Numbered from the stretch's first letter, positions 16,231-26,711 are shown. The stretch is DNA of 58,844 nucleotides from CALANV01 sp036381615 (GCA_036381615.1 DASVCL010000029.1:1-58844), one strand, 5' to 3'. A program made the numbers and translations. The notes: a model not told the origin generated them from the letters alone.

Positions 16231-17562
16231 TCAGAGCTTGTAGTAACGCTCGGCGCGGCGCTGCGCTTCCGCCGCCGCTTCCTTCGGCGTCTTGGCACCC
16301 GAGGCCGCCTGCGCCACCATGTTCACGATGATGAAGTCGGCCATCGCGCCCGCCGAGGCATAGCCCAGCGAACCCGCGTAGCCGGGCCAGAGCATCCTGC
16401 TCATCAGGTCCCGGTACGGCGTGTGCTTGGGATCGGCGGTCCAGATCGGGCTCTTCTCGTAGGCACGCAACGGCTGGCTGAAGTAGCCGATCGAAGCGTC
16501 CTGCCACGGCACGTACTGCTCCTGCTCCATCATGAAGCGGACGTAATCCTTGGCCGCATTCGGATACTTCGTGTACTTGAAGATCATCGCCGGCACAGTC
16601 AGATGCAGCTCGGTGGGCCTGCCGACCGGTCCGACAGGAAGCTCGGCGTGCTCGATGTCTTCCGCCATCGCCTTGAGCTGGGGATCGTTCGAGGTCTTGG
16701 CCGAGTAGTAGACCGAGATGCCGTTGATGGTCCAGCTGATCTGGCCGTCGATAAACGCCTTGTTGTTGTTCGGATCGAGCCAGGACAGCGTGCCCGGTAT
16801 GAACGTCTCGTAGAGCTGCTTCGCGTATTCAAGCGCCGCGATCGTCTCCGGGCTATTGATGACGACACGATCCTGCTCGTCGACCATCTTGCCGCCGAAC
16901 GCCCACACGATCCAGTGGCACCACGTATTGGCGTCGCCGACTGCGTTGCCGAGCGCAAGGCCGCCCGGCTTGCCCTTGGCCTTCAATGCCTGACAGGCCT
17001 TGAGCATGCCATCGAGATCTTTCGGCCAGGTCTCAAACCCGGCCTCGTTGAGCCAGGACTTGCGGTACACGATCCGCGCACCGGCGGCGCCGAGCGGGAT
17101 CGCGATCCACTTGCCGTCCCGCATGCCGAACTTTCTGCAGACGTCGTACCAGCCGCCGTACTTCTTATCCAGATATTCGCCGAGATCGCTGAGGTCGAGG
17201 AGCTTCTCGGGATACTGGTGGGCATCGTCGTACCAGCCGTAGACGATGTCGGGTCCCTTGCCGACGTTGGCGGCGACGGCCGATTTGGGCCGAAGGTCTT
17301 CCCAGCCTTCGCTTTCGACCCGGACCTGGACCCCCGTCATCTGCGTGTACTTCTTGGTGTTCTCCAGCCAGACCGTCTCGTCGCCCTGCACGAATTTCGC
17401 GGGCCGCAACACGCGCAGGCTTGCGCCCGGCTCGATCTTGTAGCTGAGGCTGGGTGCTCCCTGCGCCCGGGCCTCCGTGCCGGCAATCGTGCCGGCCACC
17501 GCCGCGCCCGCGACGACACCGGCCCCGATCTTCAGGGCATCGCGTCTCGAGAATTCACTCAT
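16231..17562 (-). CDS. ABC sugar transporter substrate-binding protein
   Basis: 443-aa periplasmic binding protein of the MalE-like family 1. The N-terminus SRRDALKIGAGVVAGAAVAG is a twin-arginine signal, cut near ARA-QG. The ATG at 17560-17562 is preceded by GGAGG at 8 bases, which fixes the start; a longer in-frame ATG at 17577 is possible. The body has the family pattern (GWEDLRPKSAVAANVGKGPDIVYGWYDDA and later PVGPVGRPTELH). It follows the ATPase gene and precedes both permeases. The ligand is unknown, but the neighbouring kinase and dehydratase suggest a sugar acid or a sugar giving one. Confidence 0.92.
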   Translation of the reverse strand: MSEFSRRDALKIGAGVVAGAAVAGTIAGTEARAQGAPSLSYKIEPGASLRVLRPAKFVQGDETVWLENTKKYTQMTGVQVRVESEGWEDLRPKSAVAANVGKGPDIVYGWYDDAHQYPEKLLDLSDLGEYLDKKYGGWYDVCRKFGMRDGKWIAIPLGAAGARIVYRKSWLNEAGFETWPKDLDGMLKACQALKAKGKPGGLALGNAVGDANTWCHWIVWAFGGKMVDEQDRVVINSPETIAALEYAKQLYETFIPGTLSWLDPNNNKAFIDGQISWTINGISVYYSAKTSNDPQLKAMAEDIEHAELPVGPVGRPTELHLTVPAMIFKYTKYPNAAKDYVRFMMEQEQYVPWQDASIGYFSQPLRAYEKSPIWTADPKHTPYRDLMSRMLWPGYAGSLGYASAGAMADFIIVNMVAQAASGAKTPKEAAAEAQRRAERYYKL

Positions 17563-17603
17563 AAGCGTATCCTCCATTGATGAGCCATTGATTTGTCGAA
17601 GAC

Positions 17604-18674
<1,071 letters not shown>

Positions 18675-18734
18675 GCGTTTCCTGTTCCTTCCCGCAATAC
18701 AATTTTTGCTGGCTTAACCGGCGGGTGTTCCGAT

Positions 18735-19682
18735 CTAACCCGGTTTCGGTGCGGCCTGCAAGGGCAAGCAAGATTCGAACCCGGCCCGCGCGGCCACCAG
18801 CCAGAGGCCGCGCGCAGCGGCTGCGTCGCCTGCGACCTCGGTAGTCCGGACATTCGCCATCGCGAGCGCCGCTTGATAACGCTTAGCTAGATTTTCGGCC
18901 CCGACCAGCACGACCTGCCGGGACGGCATGCTTTCCAACGCGGCCCGAACCTCGTGGCCGATCAGCAGACCCGACATGAACGAGCCGAGCGATTTCGCGT
19001 GGATGCGACCGAACAATCCTTCCGTGCGGACGGCGAAAAGCTGATGCAGCAATCCGCCGGCCGCGCTGCCGCGCGCCAGACCGTCGGCAAACGCGGCCGC
19101 GTCATGAACGTCGTCCGTCATGAGACGCCCAAGGATCGAATGCGCGCGCAGCACGCCATAAATCTCGCCGGTCATGAACGTCGCGAAGCGGACGATGCGG
19201 CGTCTTTCGACCACCACCCACTTGCTGTGGGTACCCGGCAGGCAGAACAAGCCATCGACGATACCCGCGATGTCGAGCGCGCCGATCACCTGCGTCTCCT
19301 CGCCCCGGATGACGTCGTCGCCCCCGGCAAGCGCCGGGCCCGCGAGCCCGGGCACGATGCGGACCGGACGATCGCCAAACGCCACCGGCGCAAGCTGCGC
19401 GGCAAGCGCATCCACGTCCGCGGGAAGCCGAACGTAAGGGGCCTCGACCCACCCCTGGCGGCTGCCGATCATGCCCGCCATCACGACCGGCGTCGCGGTA
19501 CCGGCTGCCAGCCAATCGCCCACGAGCGAACGGAGCGCCCCCGCGAAGTCGCCACCTCGCACCGCAAGGATTCCTTGCGCGGCGGCACGAGTCTCGAGCA
19601 CGCGACCGTCAGGCGCCATCCGAAACGCGCGGCAGTTCGTCGTGCCCCAATCCAGGGCGATAAGGCTGCCGTCAGAATTCAT
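18735..19682 (-). CDS. dgoK: 2-dehydro-3-deoxygalactonokinase
   Basis: 315-aa kinase of the DgoK family (EC 2.7.1.58), which phosphorylates 2-dehydro-3-deoxy-D-galactonate at C6. The N-terminal phosphate-binding motif is LDWGTTNCR (residues 10-18) and later landmarks are GMIGSRQGWVEAPY and LPGTHSKWVVV. The ATG at 19680-19682 gives the family start; the frame is open upstream only as antisense-like filler inside the aminotransferase gene. It follows that gene by 38 bases. The matching KDPGal aldolase (dgoA) is not in this window. Confidence 0.92.
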   Translation of the reverse strand: MNSDGSLIALDWGTTNCRAFRMAPDGRVLETRAAAQGILAVRGGDFAGALRSLVGDWLAAGTATPVVMAGMIGSRQGWVEAPYVRLPADVDALAAQLAPVAFGDRPVRIVPGLAGPALAGGDDVIRGEETQVIGALDIAGIVDGLFCLPGTHSKWVVVERRRIVRFATFMTGEIYGVLRAHSILGRLMTDDVHDAAAFADGLARGSAAGGLLHQLFAVRTEGLFGRIHAKSLGSFMSGLLIGHEVRAALESMPSRQVVLVGAENLAKRYQAALAMANVRTTEVAGDAAAARGLWLVAARAGFESCLPLQAAPKPG

Positions 19683-19720
19683 GTTCGGTATTTCGCCCCC
19701 GCGCGCCGGCACGCCCGACG

Positions 19721-20887
19721 TCACGACAGCATCGGCTCGAGCCGGTCGAGCGCGTCGGACAGCCGCGCCGGACTGGTGGCAAAGCACAGCCGCAGCCATC
19801 CCTCGCCCTCCGGACCGAAGGCGATCCCCGGCGCGAGGCCGACATTCGTCCTGGCGACGATTTCCTTGGCGAGCGCAAGCGAATCGGAAACGCCGTCGAC
19901 GCGGAAGAACGCGTAGAACGCGGCCGCCGGCGGCGTGAGCCGTACGCGCCGCATCGCGCCGAGCCGCTGCACGACCAGGTCGCGCGCCTGCCGGTATTGC
20001 GCAACGATCTCGGCGACGAACGGTTCGCCCTCGCGAATTGCCGCCACGCCGGCGTGCTGGACGAACGTCGTCGCGCCCGACATGTTGAACTCGTTGATCT
20101 TGCCGAGAACGTCGCCATAGGCCGCCGGTGCCACGACCCAGCCCAGGCGCCAGCCAGTCATGCACCACGCCTTGGAGAAGCTGTTGATCGAGATCACCGG
20201 ATCGTCGGGCTCCGCGATTTCCAGAAGCGACGGAGCGACACGATGGTCGTATACGATGCGTTGATAAACCTCGTCGGCGATCGCCCAGATGCGGCGCCGG
20301 CGGCAGAACGCAAGAATCGCCGCGAGATCTTCGGGCGACGCCATCCAGCCGGTCGGGTTGCCGGGCGAATTGACGAAGATGGCCCGCGTGCGGTCGTCGC
20401 ACGCCGCGAACAGGCGGTCGAGGTCGAGCGACCAGCCGCCCGGCCCTGGCGTGAGCGCGACGCGACGCGCCTCCCCGCCCAGAATCCCGATCGCATCCGC
20501 ACAGTTCGGCCAGAGTGGCGTGACGATGACGACGTTGTCCCCTGCATCGACCAGGCTCTGCATCACCAGCATGATCGCGCTGACGCCCGATGCGGTGATG
20601 CTCACCCGTTCCACGTCGACGGGCCGCCCGTGCAGCTTCGAGAGATAATCCGATACGGCCGCACGCAGTTCCGGAACGCCGCGGTTCGGCGTGTAGAACG
20701 TGCGTCCGTCCCGCATCGCCTGCTCCGCCGCACGGCGGATGAACTCCGGCGTGACGCGATCCGACTCGCCGAACCACAGCGGGATGAGTCCTGGGCGGCC
20801 GAACGCCGCTTCGGTCACGGCCCGGATGCGCGATCCTTCAAGGCCTTCGACATGCGATCGAAGCGGCGCCGGTAACTTCGGACTCAA
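19721..20887 (-). CDS. class I/II pyridoxal-phosphate aminotransferase
   Basis: 388-aa fold-type I aminotransferase of the aspartate aminotransferase group. NSPGNPTG is at residues 173-180, DEVYQ at 205-209, the PLP lysine in NSFSKAW is Lys239, and WRLGW follows with the phosphate-binding Arg. The most likely start is a TTG at 20885-20887 that overlaps the stop of the upstream dehydratase gene (TTGA), a sign of translational coupling. Its place between a sugar-acid dehydratase and dgoK is unusual; it could act on a 2-oxo acid made in the pathway. The amino donor and acceptor are unknown. Confidence 0.87.
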   Translation of the reverse strand: MSPKLPAPLRSHVEGLEGSRIRAVTEAAFGRPGLIPLWFGESDRVTPEFIRRAAEQAMRDGRTFYTPNRGVPELRAAVSDYLSKLHGRPVDVERVSITASGVSAIMLVMQSLVDAGDNVVIVTPLWPNCADAIGILGGEARRVALTPGPGGWSLDLDRLFAACDDRTRAIFVNSPGNPTGWMASPEDLAAILAFCRRRRIWAIADEVYQRIVYDHRVAPSLLEIAEPDDPVISINSFSKAWCMTGWRLGWVVAPAAYGDVLGKINEFNMSGATTFVQHAGVAAIREGEPFVAEIVAQYRQARDLVVQRLGAMRRVRLTPPAAAFYAFFRVDGVSDSLALAKEIVARTNVGLAPGIAFGPEGEGWLRLCFATSPARLSDALDRLEPMLS

Positions 20888-22623
20888 TGGCTCTCGCGCC
20901 CGACGGGCGCGCCGGATCCACCCACAAGGAAGTCGAGGTCAACGCCCTGGTCGGCCTGCAGCACGTGGTCGAAGTACATCTTCACGTAGCCGCGCTTGTC
21001 GGGCGGTGCCGGCGGCTTCCACGCCTTGCGACGGTTCTCGAGTTCCGTCTCGGAGACGTCGAGATGGAGCCGACGATTGGGCACGTCGAGTTCGATGACG
21101 TCCCCGTTCTTGACGAGGGCAAGCGGCCCGCCCACCGCGGCTTCGGGCGCGGTGTGCAGGACGACGGTCCCATAGGCGGTGCCGCTCATGCGTGCATCGG
21201 AAATGCGCACCATGTCGGTGATGCCCTTTTTCAGGATTTTCTTCGGCAAGGCGAAGTTGCCGACCTCCGGAAAGCCGGGATAGCCCTTGGGGCCGCAGTT
21301 CTTGAGAACCAGGATGCAGTTCTCGTCGACATCGAGATTCGGATCGTCGATCCGCGCGTTGTAGTCGTCGATGTCCTCGAACACGACCGCACGGCCGCGG
21401 TGCTGCATCAGCTTCGGTGTCGCCGCCGACGGCTTGAGCACCGCGCCGCGCGGCGCGAGATTGCCGCGGAGCACGGCGATGCCCCCTTGGGGCTTGAAGG
21501 GTTTGTCGAGCGGGAAGATCACGTCCCGGTTCCAGCAGGGCGCGTCCTTCACATTCTCCCACACGGTCCGCCCGTTCACCGTGAGCGCGTCCTTGTGCAG
21601 CAGATCGCCGATCTCGCGCATCACCGCTGGCAGCCCACCGGCATAATAGAAGTCCTCCATCAGGTACTCGCCAGACGGCATCAGATTGACGAGGCACGGC
21701 ACGTCGCGCCCCAGCCGGTCCCAGTCGTCGAGCGTGAGGTCGACGCCAATGCGGCCCGCGATCGCCAGCAGATGGACCACGGCGTTGGTCGAACCGCCGA
21801 TCGCGCCGTTGACCCGGATCGCGTTCTCGAACGCCTGCTTGGTGAGGATCTTCGACATGACGAGGTTCTCGCGCACCATCTCGACGATCCGGCGCCCGGC
21901 CATGTGGGCCAGGACGTAGCGCCGCGAGTCCGCCGCGGGAATCGCCGCATTCGAGGGCAGACCCATGCCGAGCGCCTCGACCATCGACGCCATCGTGGAA
22001 GCGGTGCCCATGGTCATGCAGTGACCGGGGGAGCGCGACATGCAGGCCTCCGCCTCGATCATGTCGGCCGTGCTCATCTCACCGGTCTTCAACATCTCGG
22101 TGAATTTCCAGACATGGGTGCCCGAGCCGATGCGTTCGCCGCGGAACCAGCCGTTGAGCATCGGCCCCCCGGAGACCGCGAGCGTCGGCAGATCGCAGCT
22201 CGCCGCCCCCATCAGCAGGGCCGGGGTCGTCTTGTCGCACCCCACCAGAAGGACGACCCCGTCGATCGGGTTAGCCCGAATCGACTCCTCGACGTCCATG
22301 CTGCACAGATTCCGGAAGAGCATGGTCGTGGGCCGCATCAGCGTCTCGCCCAGGCTCATCACCGGGAACTCGAGCGGGAAACCGCCGGCCTCGTACACGC
22401 CTCGCTTCACGTATTCCGCGATCCGGCGGAAATGGGCATTGCACGGCGTCAATTCCGACCACGTATTGCAGATGCCGATGACCGGCCGCCCGTCGAAGAG
22501 ATGATGCGGCAGCCCCTGGTTTTTCATCCAGCTGCGATGAATGAGCCCGTCGCGATCGGTGCGACCGAACCATTCGGCACTGCGAAATCTACCTTTGCGG
22601 GCATCGTTCTTGTTATCGGTCAC
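20884..22623 (-). CDS. IlvD/Edd-family sugar-acid dehydratase (L-arabinonate dehydratase-like)
   Basis: 579-aa Fe-S dehydratase. Cysteines 61 (SELTPCNAH), 129 (VGCDKTTP) and 202 (SPGHCMTMG) are spaced as the [2Fe-2S] ligands of this family, and Lys131 is the Mg-binding carbamylated lysine candidate. C-terminal landmarks are KNCGPKGYPGFPEVG and ISDARMSGTAYG. Length and motifs fit the pentonate/hexonate dehydratase branch (L-arabinonate, D-xylonate, related) rather than valine-pathway IlvD. The start is a GTG at 22621-22623 with AAGGA upstream. It appears to be the first gene of the minus-strand sugar-acid cluster. The natural substrate is not certain; dgoK downstream points to a C6 acid too. 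Confidence 0.88.
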   Translation of the reverse strand: MTDNKNDARKGRFRSAEWFGRTDRDGLIHRSWMKNQGLPHHLFDGRPVIGICNTWSELTPCNAHFRRIAEYVKRGVYEAGGFPLEFPVMSLGETLMRPTTMLFRNLCSMDVEESIRANPIDGVVLLVGCDKTTPALLMGAASCDLPTLAVSGGPMLNGWFRGERIGSGTHVWKFTEMLKTGEMSTADMIEAEACMSRSPGHCMTMGTASTMASMVEALGMGLPSNAAIPAADSRRYVLAHMAGRRIVEMVRENLVMSKILTKQAFENAIRVNGAIGGSTNAVVHLLAIAGRIGVDLTLDDWDRLGRDVPCLVNLMPSGEYLMEDFYYAGGLPAVMREIGDLLHKDALTVNGRTVWENVKDAPCWNRDVIFPLDKPFKPQGGIAVLRGNLAPRGAVLKPSAATPKLMQHRGRAVVFEDIDDYNARIDDPNLDVDENCILVLKNCGPKGYPGFPEVGNFALPKKILKKGITDMVRISDARMSGTAYGTVVLHTAPEAAVGGPLALVKNGDVIELDVPNRRLHLDVSETELENRRKAWKPPAPPDKRGYVKMYFDHVLQADQGVDLDFLVGGSGAPVGRESH

Positions 22624-23068
22624 GGCGTTTCCTTTCGTATTTGCGCGTGTGCGGGGGCGAATCTAATGGCGGCTCTCGCCCGAGACAATGGCCACCGCCA
22701 CCCGCGACACCCAAGGCGCCCGATCGACCGGGCGCGGGCCCGATCGGCGCGTGTCGCGCGCGATGGCGCGATTACCGCGCGCGACGCCGCGCACGCGACG
22801 GCCCGGAGCCGTACGGAATTGTGACTCAGATTGTCACCGGCGCGACGAAGAATATCGGGAACAATGTCCCTCGCGCGCGATTAGCCTATTAGGAAACGTG
22901 GGGCCGGATACGCGACGCCCCGCAAGACTTGCATGCCTTGCGCACCGCAGCAGTCGCGAAATATCCGGCCGAGACGGCCAAAAGTAGGATCACAGGCCGC
23001 AAAGACGTGATAAAATAAACGTCAAAATAAATTGACCGTCGGCTGCCACAGACAACTGGAGGTCATCG
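22624..23068. promoter_or_regulatory. 445-base divergent intergenic region
   Basis: It separates the dehydratase gene (minus) from a small unknown gene (plus) and should hold both promoters. A perfect 10-bp GC inverted repeat GTCGCGCGCG / CGCGCGCGAC (22753-22785, 13-base loop) lies about 130 bases upstream of the dehydratase start. Near the plus-strand gene the sequence turns AT-rich (23008-23036), with two small overlapping inverted repeats, GACGT...ACGTC (23004-23023) and GTCAA...TTGAC (23021-23036), possible operator half-sites. No regulator gene for the sugar-acid cluster is adjacent and no convincing coding frame was seen. Confidence 0.45.
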
Positions 23069-23539
23069 ATGGAACACAAGACATTGGAGGAAATCAGGCA
23101 GGTAGCCGAAATCCGGCCGCATAAGCCTCTGTCGCGGCGTGAACGTCTCGAACGCTGGGCGGAAGCGCTCGAGCGGCTGAACGGCGCCCGTGTTCGCTCG
23201 CTGGTACGGACCGAGTACGTACCGCGCGAGGAGCGTGACCTGATGCGGGTCGACAATTCGCCGCTGAGCGTGGCGTTTGAAGATCCCGTCCTCCGTGCCG
23301 AGGGCTTGAAGAGCGACCGTCTGGGCGATTCCACGACGTTCTTCGGCCTCTCCGAGTCCGAGATGCACTACATCGTCTGCTACTGCCACTATGGCGAGAC
23401 GATGTCGTCGGAGGAAGTGGCCCGCCGGATCCGGGCGACGGCCCGGCAGAGCGACACCGGCGCGCGCACCAGCCCGCACGCGTTCGTGACACTCGGGTCG
23501 ATTGCGGCTGTTGCGGCGGTCGTGATCTCGGCGATCTGA
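23069..23539 (+). CDS. small membrane-anchored protein of unknown function
   Basis: 156 aa, not recognised. The N-terminal 60 residues are highly charged and helical (LSRRERLERWAEALERLNGARVRSLV). The middle contains HYIVCYCHYG, and the last 20 residues are hydrophobic (VTLGSIAAVAAVVISAI), a probable C-terminal membrane anchor. A good ribosome site (GGAGG) precedes the ATG, which supports a real gene. It is transcribed away from the sugar-acid cluster and has no obvious partner. Confidence 0.7.
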   Translation: MEHKTLEEIRQVAEIRPHKPLSRRERLERWAEALERLNGARVRSLVRTEYVPREERDLMRVDNSPLSVAFEDPVLRAEGLKSDRLGDSTTFFGLSESEMHYIVCYCHYGETMSSEEVARRIRATARQSDTGARTSPHAFVTLGSIAAVAAVVISAI

Positions 23540-23665
23540 CCTCTCGGCAGGGCGTCGCGGCTGCCCGCGAACGAACCGGCATGATCCGGCGTCGCTAAGG
23601 CCTGGGCTGCGTCGCAAATAGATCGGCGAGGTATTCTCGCAAGCGGCCGTTTGATCACCTTTCCT

Positions 23666-23708
23666 CACCCTGGGTACGGCTCCCGAGCGGGACCCGAGAC
23701 CCGGGGTG
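23666..23708. repeat. nested palindrome between convergent genes
   Basis: Outer arms CACCCTGGGT / ACCCGGGGTG pair with one G-U wobble, and an inner stem TCCCG / CGGGA sits in the loop. The element lies in the 226-base gap between two convergent genes, so it may be a bidirectional terminator or a copy of a dispersed palindromic repeat. Nothing else in 23540-23765 was recognised. Confidence 0.4.
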
Positions 23709-23765
23709 GGGTTCCAGTCAAAGGGCCGCGACGGTTCCGCCGCAGCGCGGTCTCATGCGTCTTGA

Positions 23766-25457
23766 TCAGCCCTGCGCGGAGGCGCGTTTGAGCGCGGCTT
23801 CGCGTAGTGCCGTGAGTGTCGTGCGCGTGGTGACGAGCTCGGGATCCGTTTGCAGTTCGATCACGGCCGGCTTGCCGGCGGCGATCGCCCGCTCCAAGGC
23901 AGGCTGAAACTCGTCCGTCCGCCTCACCGTCTCGCCATGGCATCCCATGGCACGGGCGAGCGCCGCAAAATCCGGATTTACCAGATCAGTGCCCACGACC
24001 CGACCCGGATGCTCACGTTCCTGGTGCATCCGGATGGTGCCGTACATGCGGTTATTGAGAACGAGCGTAATGACGTTCGCGCCGTATTGCACGGCCGTTG
24101 CCATCTCCTGCCCGCTCATCATGAATCCGCCATCCCCGACAAAGGAGAGCACCAGCCGGTCGGGGTGTACCAGCTTTGCGGCGACGGCCGCCGGAACGGA
24201 ATACCCCATCGCCCCGCTCGTGGGCCCGAGCTCGCGGCCCGGCCTTCCATAGCTCAGATAACGTTGCGGCCAGCCGGTATGGTTGCCGGCGTCGAGCGTG
24301 ACGATCGCGTTCCGCGGTAGCCAGTCGCGCAGCTGCGCCAGCGCGCGGCCGACATCGAGGGCGCCGTTGTAGGGGGTCGGTTCGAGCGTCGCGAGATAGT
24401 CCGCGCGCGCGGCCTCCGTCCATGCCTTCCATTTCGTCCCGTCGACCGGTCGTGCCTTGGCCGCAAGGGCCGCAAACGCCGCCGACGACGATTGGATCGC
24501 GAGCGTCGGCCGGTAAACGCGGCCGAGTTCATCCGCATCGGCGTGCACGTGCACCAGCTTCTGCCGCGGCTCGGGTGCATCCATGATGGTGTAGCCCTGC
24601 GTCGTCATCTCGCCCAGCCGTGCGCCGACGACGATGAGCAGGTCCGCCTCCTTGACGCGCTTGATCAGGGCCGGCGGTCCCGAGGTGCCGAGGTCGCCGG
24701 CATAGACCGGGCTGCGGTTGTCGAGCACGTCCTGGCGCCGGAACGAGGCACAGGCGGGAATGTTGTTCGCCTCGGCAAAGGCGGTGATCTGGCGGCAGGC
24801 CTCGTCGGACCAACCCGGTCCGCCGACCAGCAGGAGCGGCCGCGCCGCACGCCCGAGCAGCTTCATGAGTTCGGCGACCTGCGCTTCGGTCGCCTGCGCC
24901 TGGACCGGGACATAGGGGGCGGCATCCGCGACCACGACCCGATCGACGAGCATGTCGTCGGGAAGGGCCAGGACGATCGGCCCGGGCCGGCCCGACGTCG
25001 CGACGTGGAATGCGCGCGACATGTATTCGGGAATGCGATCGGCCCGATCGATCTGCGCCGCCCACTTGGCGACGGGCCCGAACATCTGCCGGTAATCGAT
25101 CTCCTGGAAGGCCTCACGATCCATCATGTCGCGTCCGACCTGCCCGACGAGCATGATCATCGGCGTCGAATCCTGAAAGGCCGTGTGCACGCCGACCGCG
25201 GCATGGCATGCGCCGGGGCCGCGCGTGACGAGGCAGATGCCCGGGCGGCCCGTGAGCTTGCCGTAGGCTTCGGCCATGTTCGCAGCACCTGCCTCGTGAC
25301 GCGCGTTCACGAGCTTGATGCGCGGGGCTGCGTCATGAAGCGCATCCAGCACCTCGAGATAGCTCTCGCCAGGGACGCAGAACGCCATGTCGGCGCCGTG
25401 AATGAGCAACTGGTCGACGAGGATCTTGCCGCCGGAACGCAGCCCGGTTTTCGACAT
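23766..25457 (-). CDS. thiamine-pyrophosphate enzyme, acetolactate synthase large-subunit-like
   Basis: 563-aa three-domain TPP enzyme. The catalytic Glu is in NARHEAG (Glu55), the middle domain covers about 195-330, and the TPP/Mg motif starts at GDG (about 441) and ends at NN (468-469). The ribosome site AGGAGA supports the start. No small regulatory subunit (ilvN) is adjacent, so this is probably not the biosynthetic acetohydroxyacid synthase but one of the many catabolic or unassigned relatives (for example glyoxylate carboligase-, sulfoacetaldehyde- or benzoylformate-type). The substrate cannot be decided. It converges on the small unknown gene and is divergent from a thioesterase gene. 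Confidence 0.85.
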   Translation of the reverse strand: MSKTGLRSGGKILVDQLLIHGADMAFCVPGESYLEVLDALHDAAPRIKLVNARHEAGAANMAEAYGKLTGRPGICLVTRGPGACHAAVGVHTAFQDSTPMIMLVGQVGRDMMDREAFQEIDYRQMFGPVAKWAAQIDRADRIPEYMSRAFHVATSGRPGPIVLALPDDMLVDRVVVADAAPYVPVQAQATEAQVAELMKLLGRAARPLLLVGGPGWSDEACRQITAFAEANNIPACASFRRQDVLDNRSPVYAGDLGTSGPPALIKRVKEADLLIVVGARLGEMTTQGYTIMDAPEPRQKLVHVHADADELGRVYRPTLAIQSSSAAFAALAAKARPVDGTKWKAWTEAARADYLATLEPTPYNGALDVGRALAQLRDWLPRNAIVTLDAGNHTGWPQRYLSYGRPGRELGPTSGAMGYSVPAAVAAKLVHPDRLVLSFVGDGGFMMSGQEMATAVQYGANVITLVLNNRMYGTIRMHQEREHPGRVVGTDLVNPDFAALARAMGCHGETVRRTDEFQPALERAIAAGKPAVIELQTDPELVTTRTTLTALREAALKRASAQG

Positions 25458-25592
25458 GGCATCTCCTGACAGGGATGAAGCACGAGGTCGGGCGGAGTTA
25501 AGAGCCGTTCACTCCACCTGTCAATCGGCGCCGCCGGCCGCAACTGCAGACCGATGGATTCCGGGCGGCGAACGGGCTAGGGTTGCGCCAAC

Positions 25593-26072
25593 ATGGAAGA
25601 GTCGACCCCGCCGCCAGGGCACCTAACCGACGTTCCGAGCGGATTTCGCCAGCTCGTCGGATATCGCGTCAGCGAATGGCGCGATGGCGAGGCTGCGATT
25701 TCCCTGACGATCGGCCCGCGGCATCTGAACCGCAGCGGCGTCCTGCACGGCGGCGTCATCGCGACTCTCATCGATGCCGCCGGCGGTTACGCCGGATGCT
25801 ACTGCCCGCATCCCGGCCGCGTACGCCGCTCGGTGACGATATCGCTGACGACCCAGTTCGTCGCCCAGGCAAAGACCGGATCGCTGGTCGCGCGTGCCCG
25901 CGTTCGTGGCGGCGGCAAACGCATTTTCATCGCCAGCATCGAAGTCCACGACAGCACCGGTCAGCTCGTCGCCCTCGGCGAGGGCGTGTACCGGTACCGT
26001 ACGGGAAGCGAGAGCCCCGAAGGCATCCCGGTCGAGCAGAACGGCGAACGGCGCGGTACCTCGCTCGGCTGA
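25593..26072 (+). CDS. PaaI-family hotdog-fold thioesterase
   Basis: 159-aa single hotdog domain. The conserved motif is NRSGVLHGGVIATLIDAAGG (residues 46-65), with the HGG and Asp61 of the PaaI/YdiI group, which cleave aryl- or acyl-CoA thioesters. The start codon is the ATG at 25593 in the divergent gap from the TPP enzyme gene. It ends 3 bases from the stop of the convergent LysE gene. The acyl-CoA substrate is unknown. Confidence 0.85.
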   Translation: MEESTPPPGHLTDVPSGFRQLVGYRVSEWRDGEAAISLTIGPRHLNRSGVLHGGVIATLIDAAGGYAGCYCPHPGRVRRSVTISLTTQFVAQAKTGSLVARARVRGGGKRIFIASIEVHDSTGQLVALGEGVYRYRTGSESPEGIPVEQNGERRGTSLG

Positions 26073-26075
26073 ACT

Positions 26076-26690
26076 TCAGCGCGTCGCGACGGCGATCCCG
26101 GCACCGACCATCATGGTGCCTGCGGTCCGGTTGAGATTGCGGACGGCGCGCCGGCTCTTGAAGAAATGGCGCGCCCGTGCCGCGAGCAGCGCGTAGAGAA
26201 GATTCGTCGAGAACAGAACGACGGCGACGACGGCGGCCATCATGCCCCAGTCGCGCGCCGTGACGTTCGCCAGATCGACGAAAGTCGGCAGGAATGCCGC
26301 GTAGAAGACGATCGCCTTGGGATTCCCCAGCGTCAGGAGAAAGCCGCCGAGCGCATTGCGCCGAAACTGTCCGTCGACGATTACATCGGCCGCGTGCGGC
26401 GCCTCAGGCTCGGCGCGCCACAGTTTCCACCCGAGCCACACCAGGTACATACCGCCGGCGATCTTCACGACGATGAACAGATCGCCCATCGTCACTGCGA
26501 CGGCGGCAAGTCCGAGTACGGCGAGTGAGAGCAGCACGAGGTCGCCGGCGATCACGCCGACGTTGAATGCGACCGCCGGCCACAGGCCCGACGCGAGCGC
26601 GCGGGCGACCATTGCGAACACGGCCGGCCCCGGCGTGATGCCGAGGACGAACACGGCGAGCGCCAGCGCAAGCGTCGTCGTGAGCGTCAT
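26076..26690 (-). CDS. LysE/RhtB-family amino-acid exporter
   Basis: 204-aa inner-membrane protein with about six hydrophobic helices. The family hallmark near the N-terminus is FVLGITPGPAVFAMVARAL, and NPKAIVFYAAFLPTF lies in the middle. A G-rich ribosome site precedes the ATG. It lies 21 bases downstream of the class V aminotransferase gene on the same strand, so it may export an amino acid (such as serine or homoserine) handled by that enzyme; this link is inference. Confidence 0.9.
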   Translation of the reverse strand: MTLTTTLALALAVFVLGITPGPAVFAMVARALASGLWPAVAFNVGVIAGDLVLLSLAVLGLAAVAVTMGDLFIVVKIAGGMYLVWLGWKLWRAEPEAPHAADVIVDGQFRRNALGGFLLTLGNPKAIVFYAAFLPTFVDLANVTARDWGMMAAVVAVVLFSTNLLYALLAARARHFFKSRRAVRNLNRTAGTMMVGAGIAVATR

Positions 26691-26711
26691 ACCGTTCCCC
26701 TTCCCCGATGA

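Noticed and set aside
22753..22785. GC-rich inverted repeat as a transcription terminator
   Set aside because: It lies upstream of both divergent genes, not after a gene end, and low-complexity GCGC tracts form such repeats easily at this GC content.
23766..25457. Biosynthetic acetohydroxyacid synthase (ilvB)
   Set aside because: No regulatory small subunit or other branched-chain genes are nearby, so only the superfamily is claimed.
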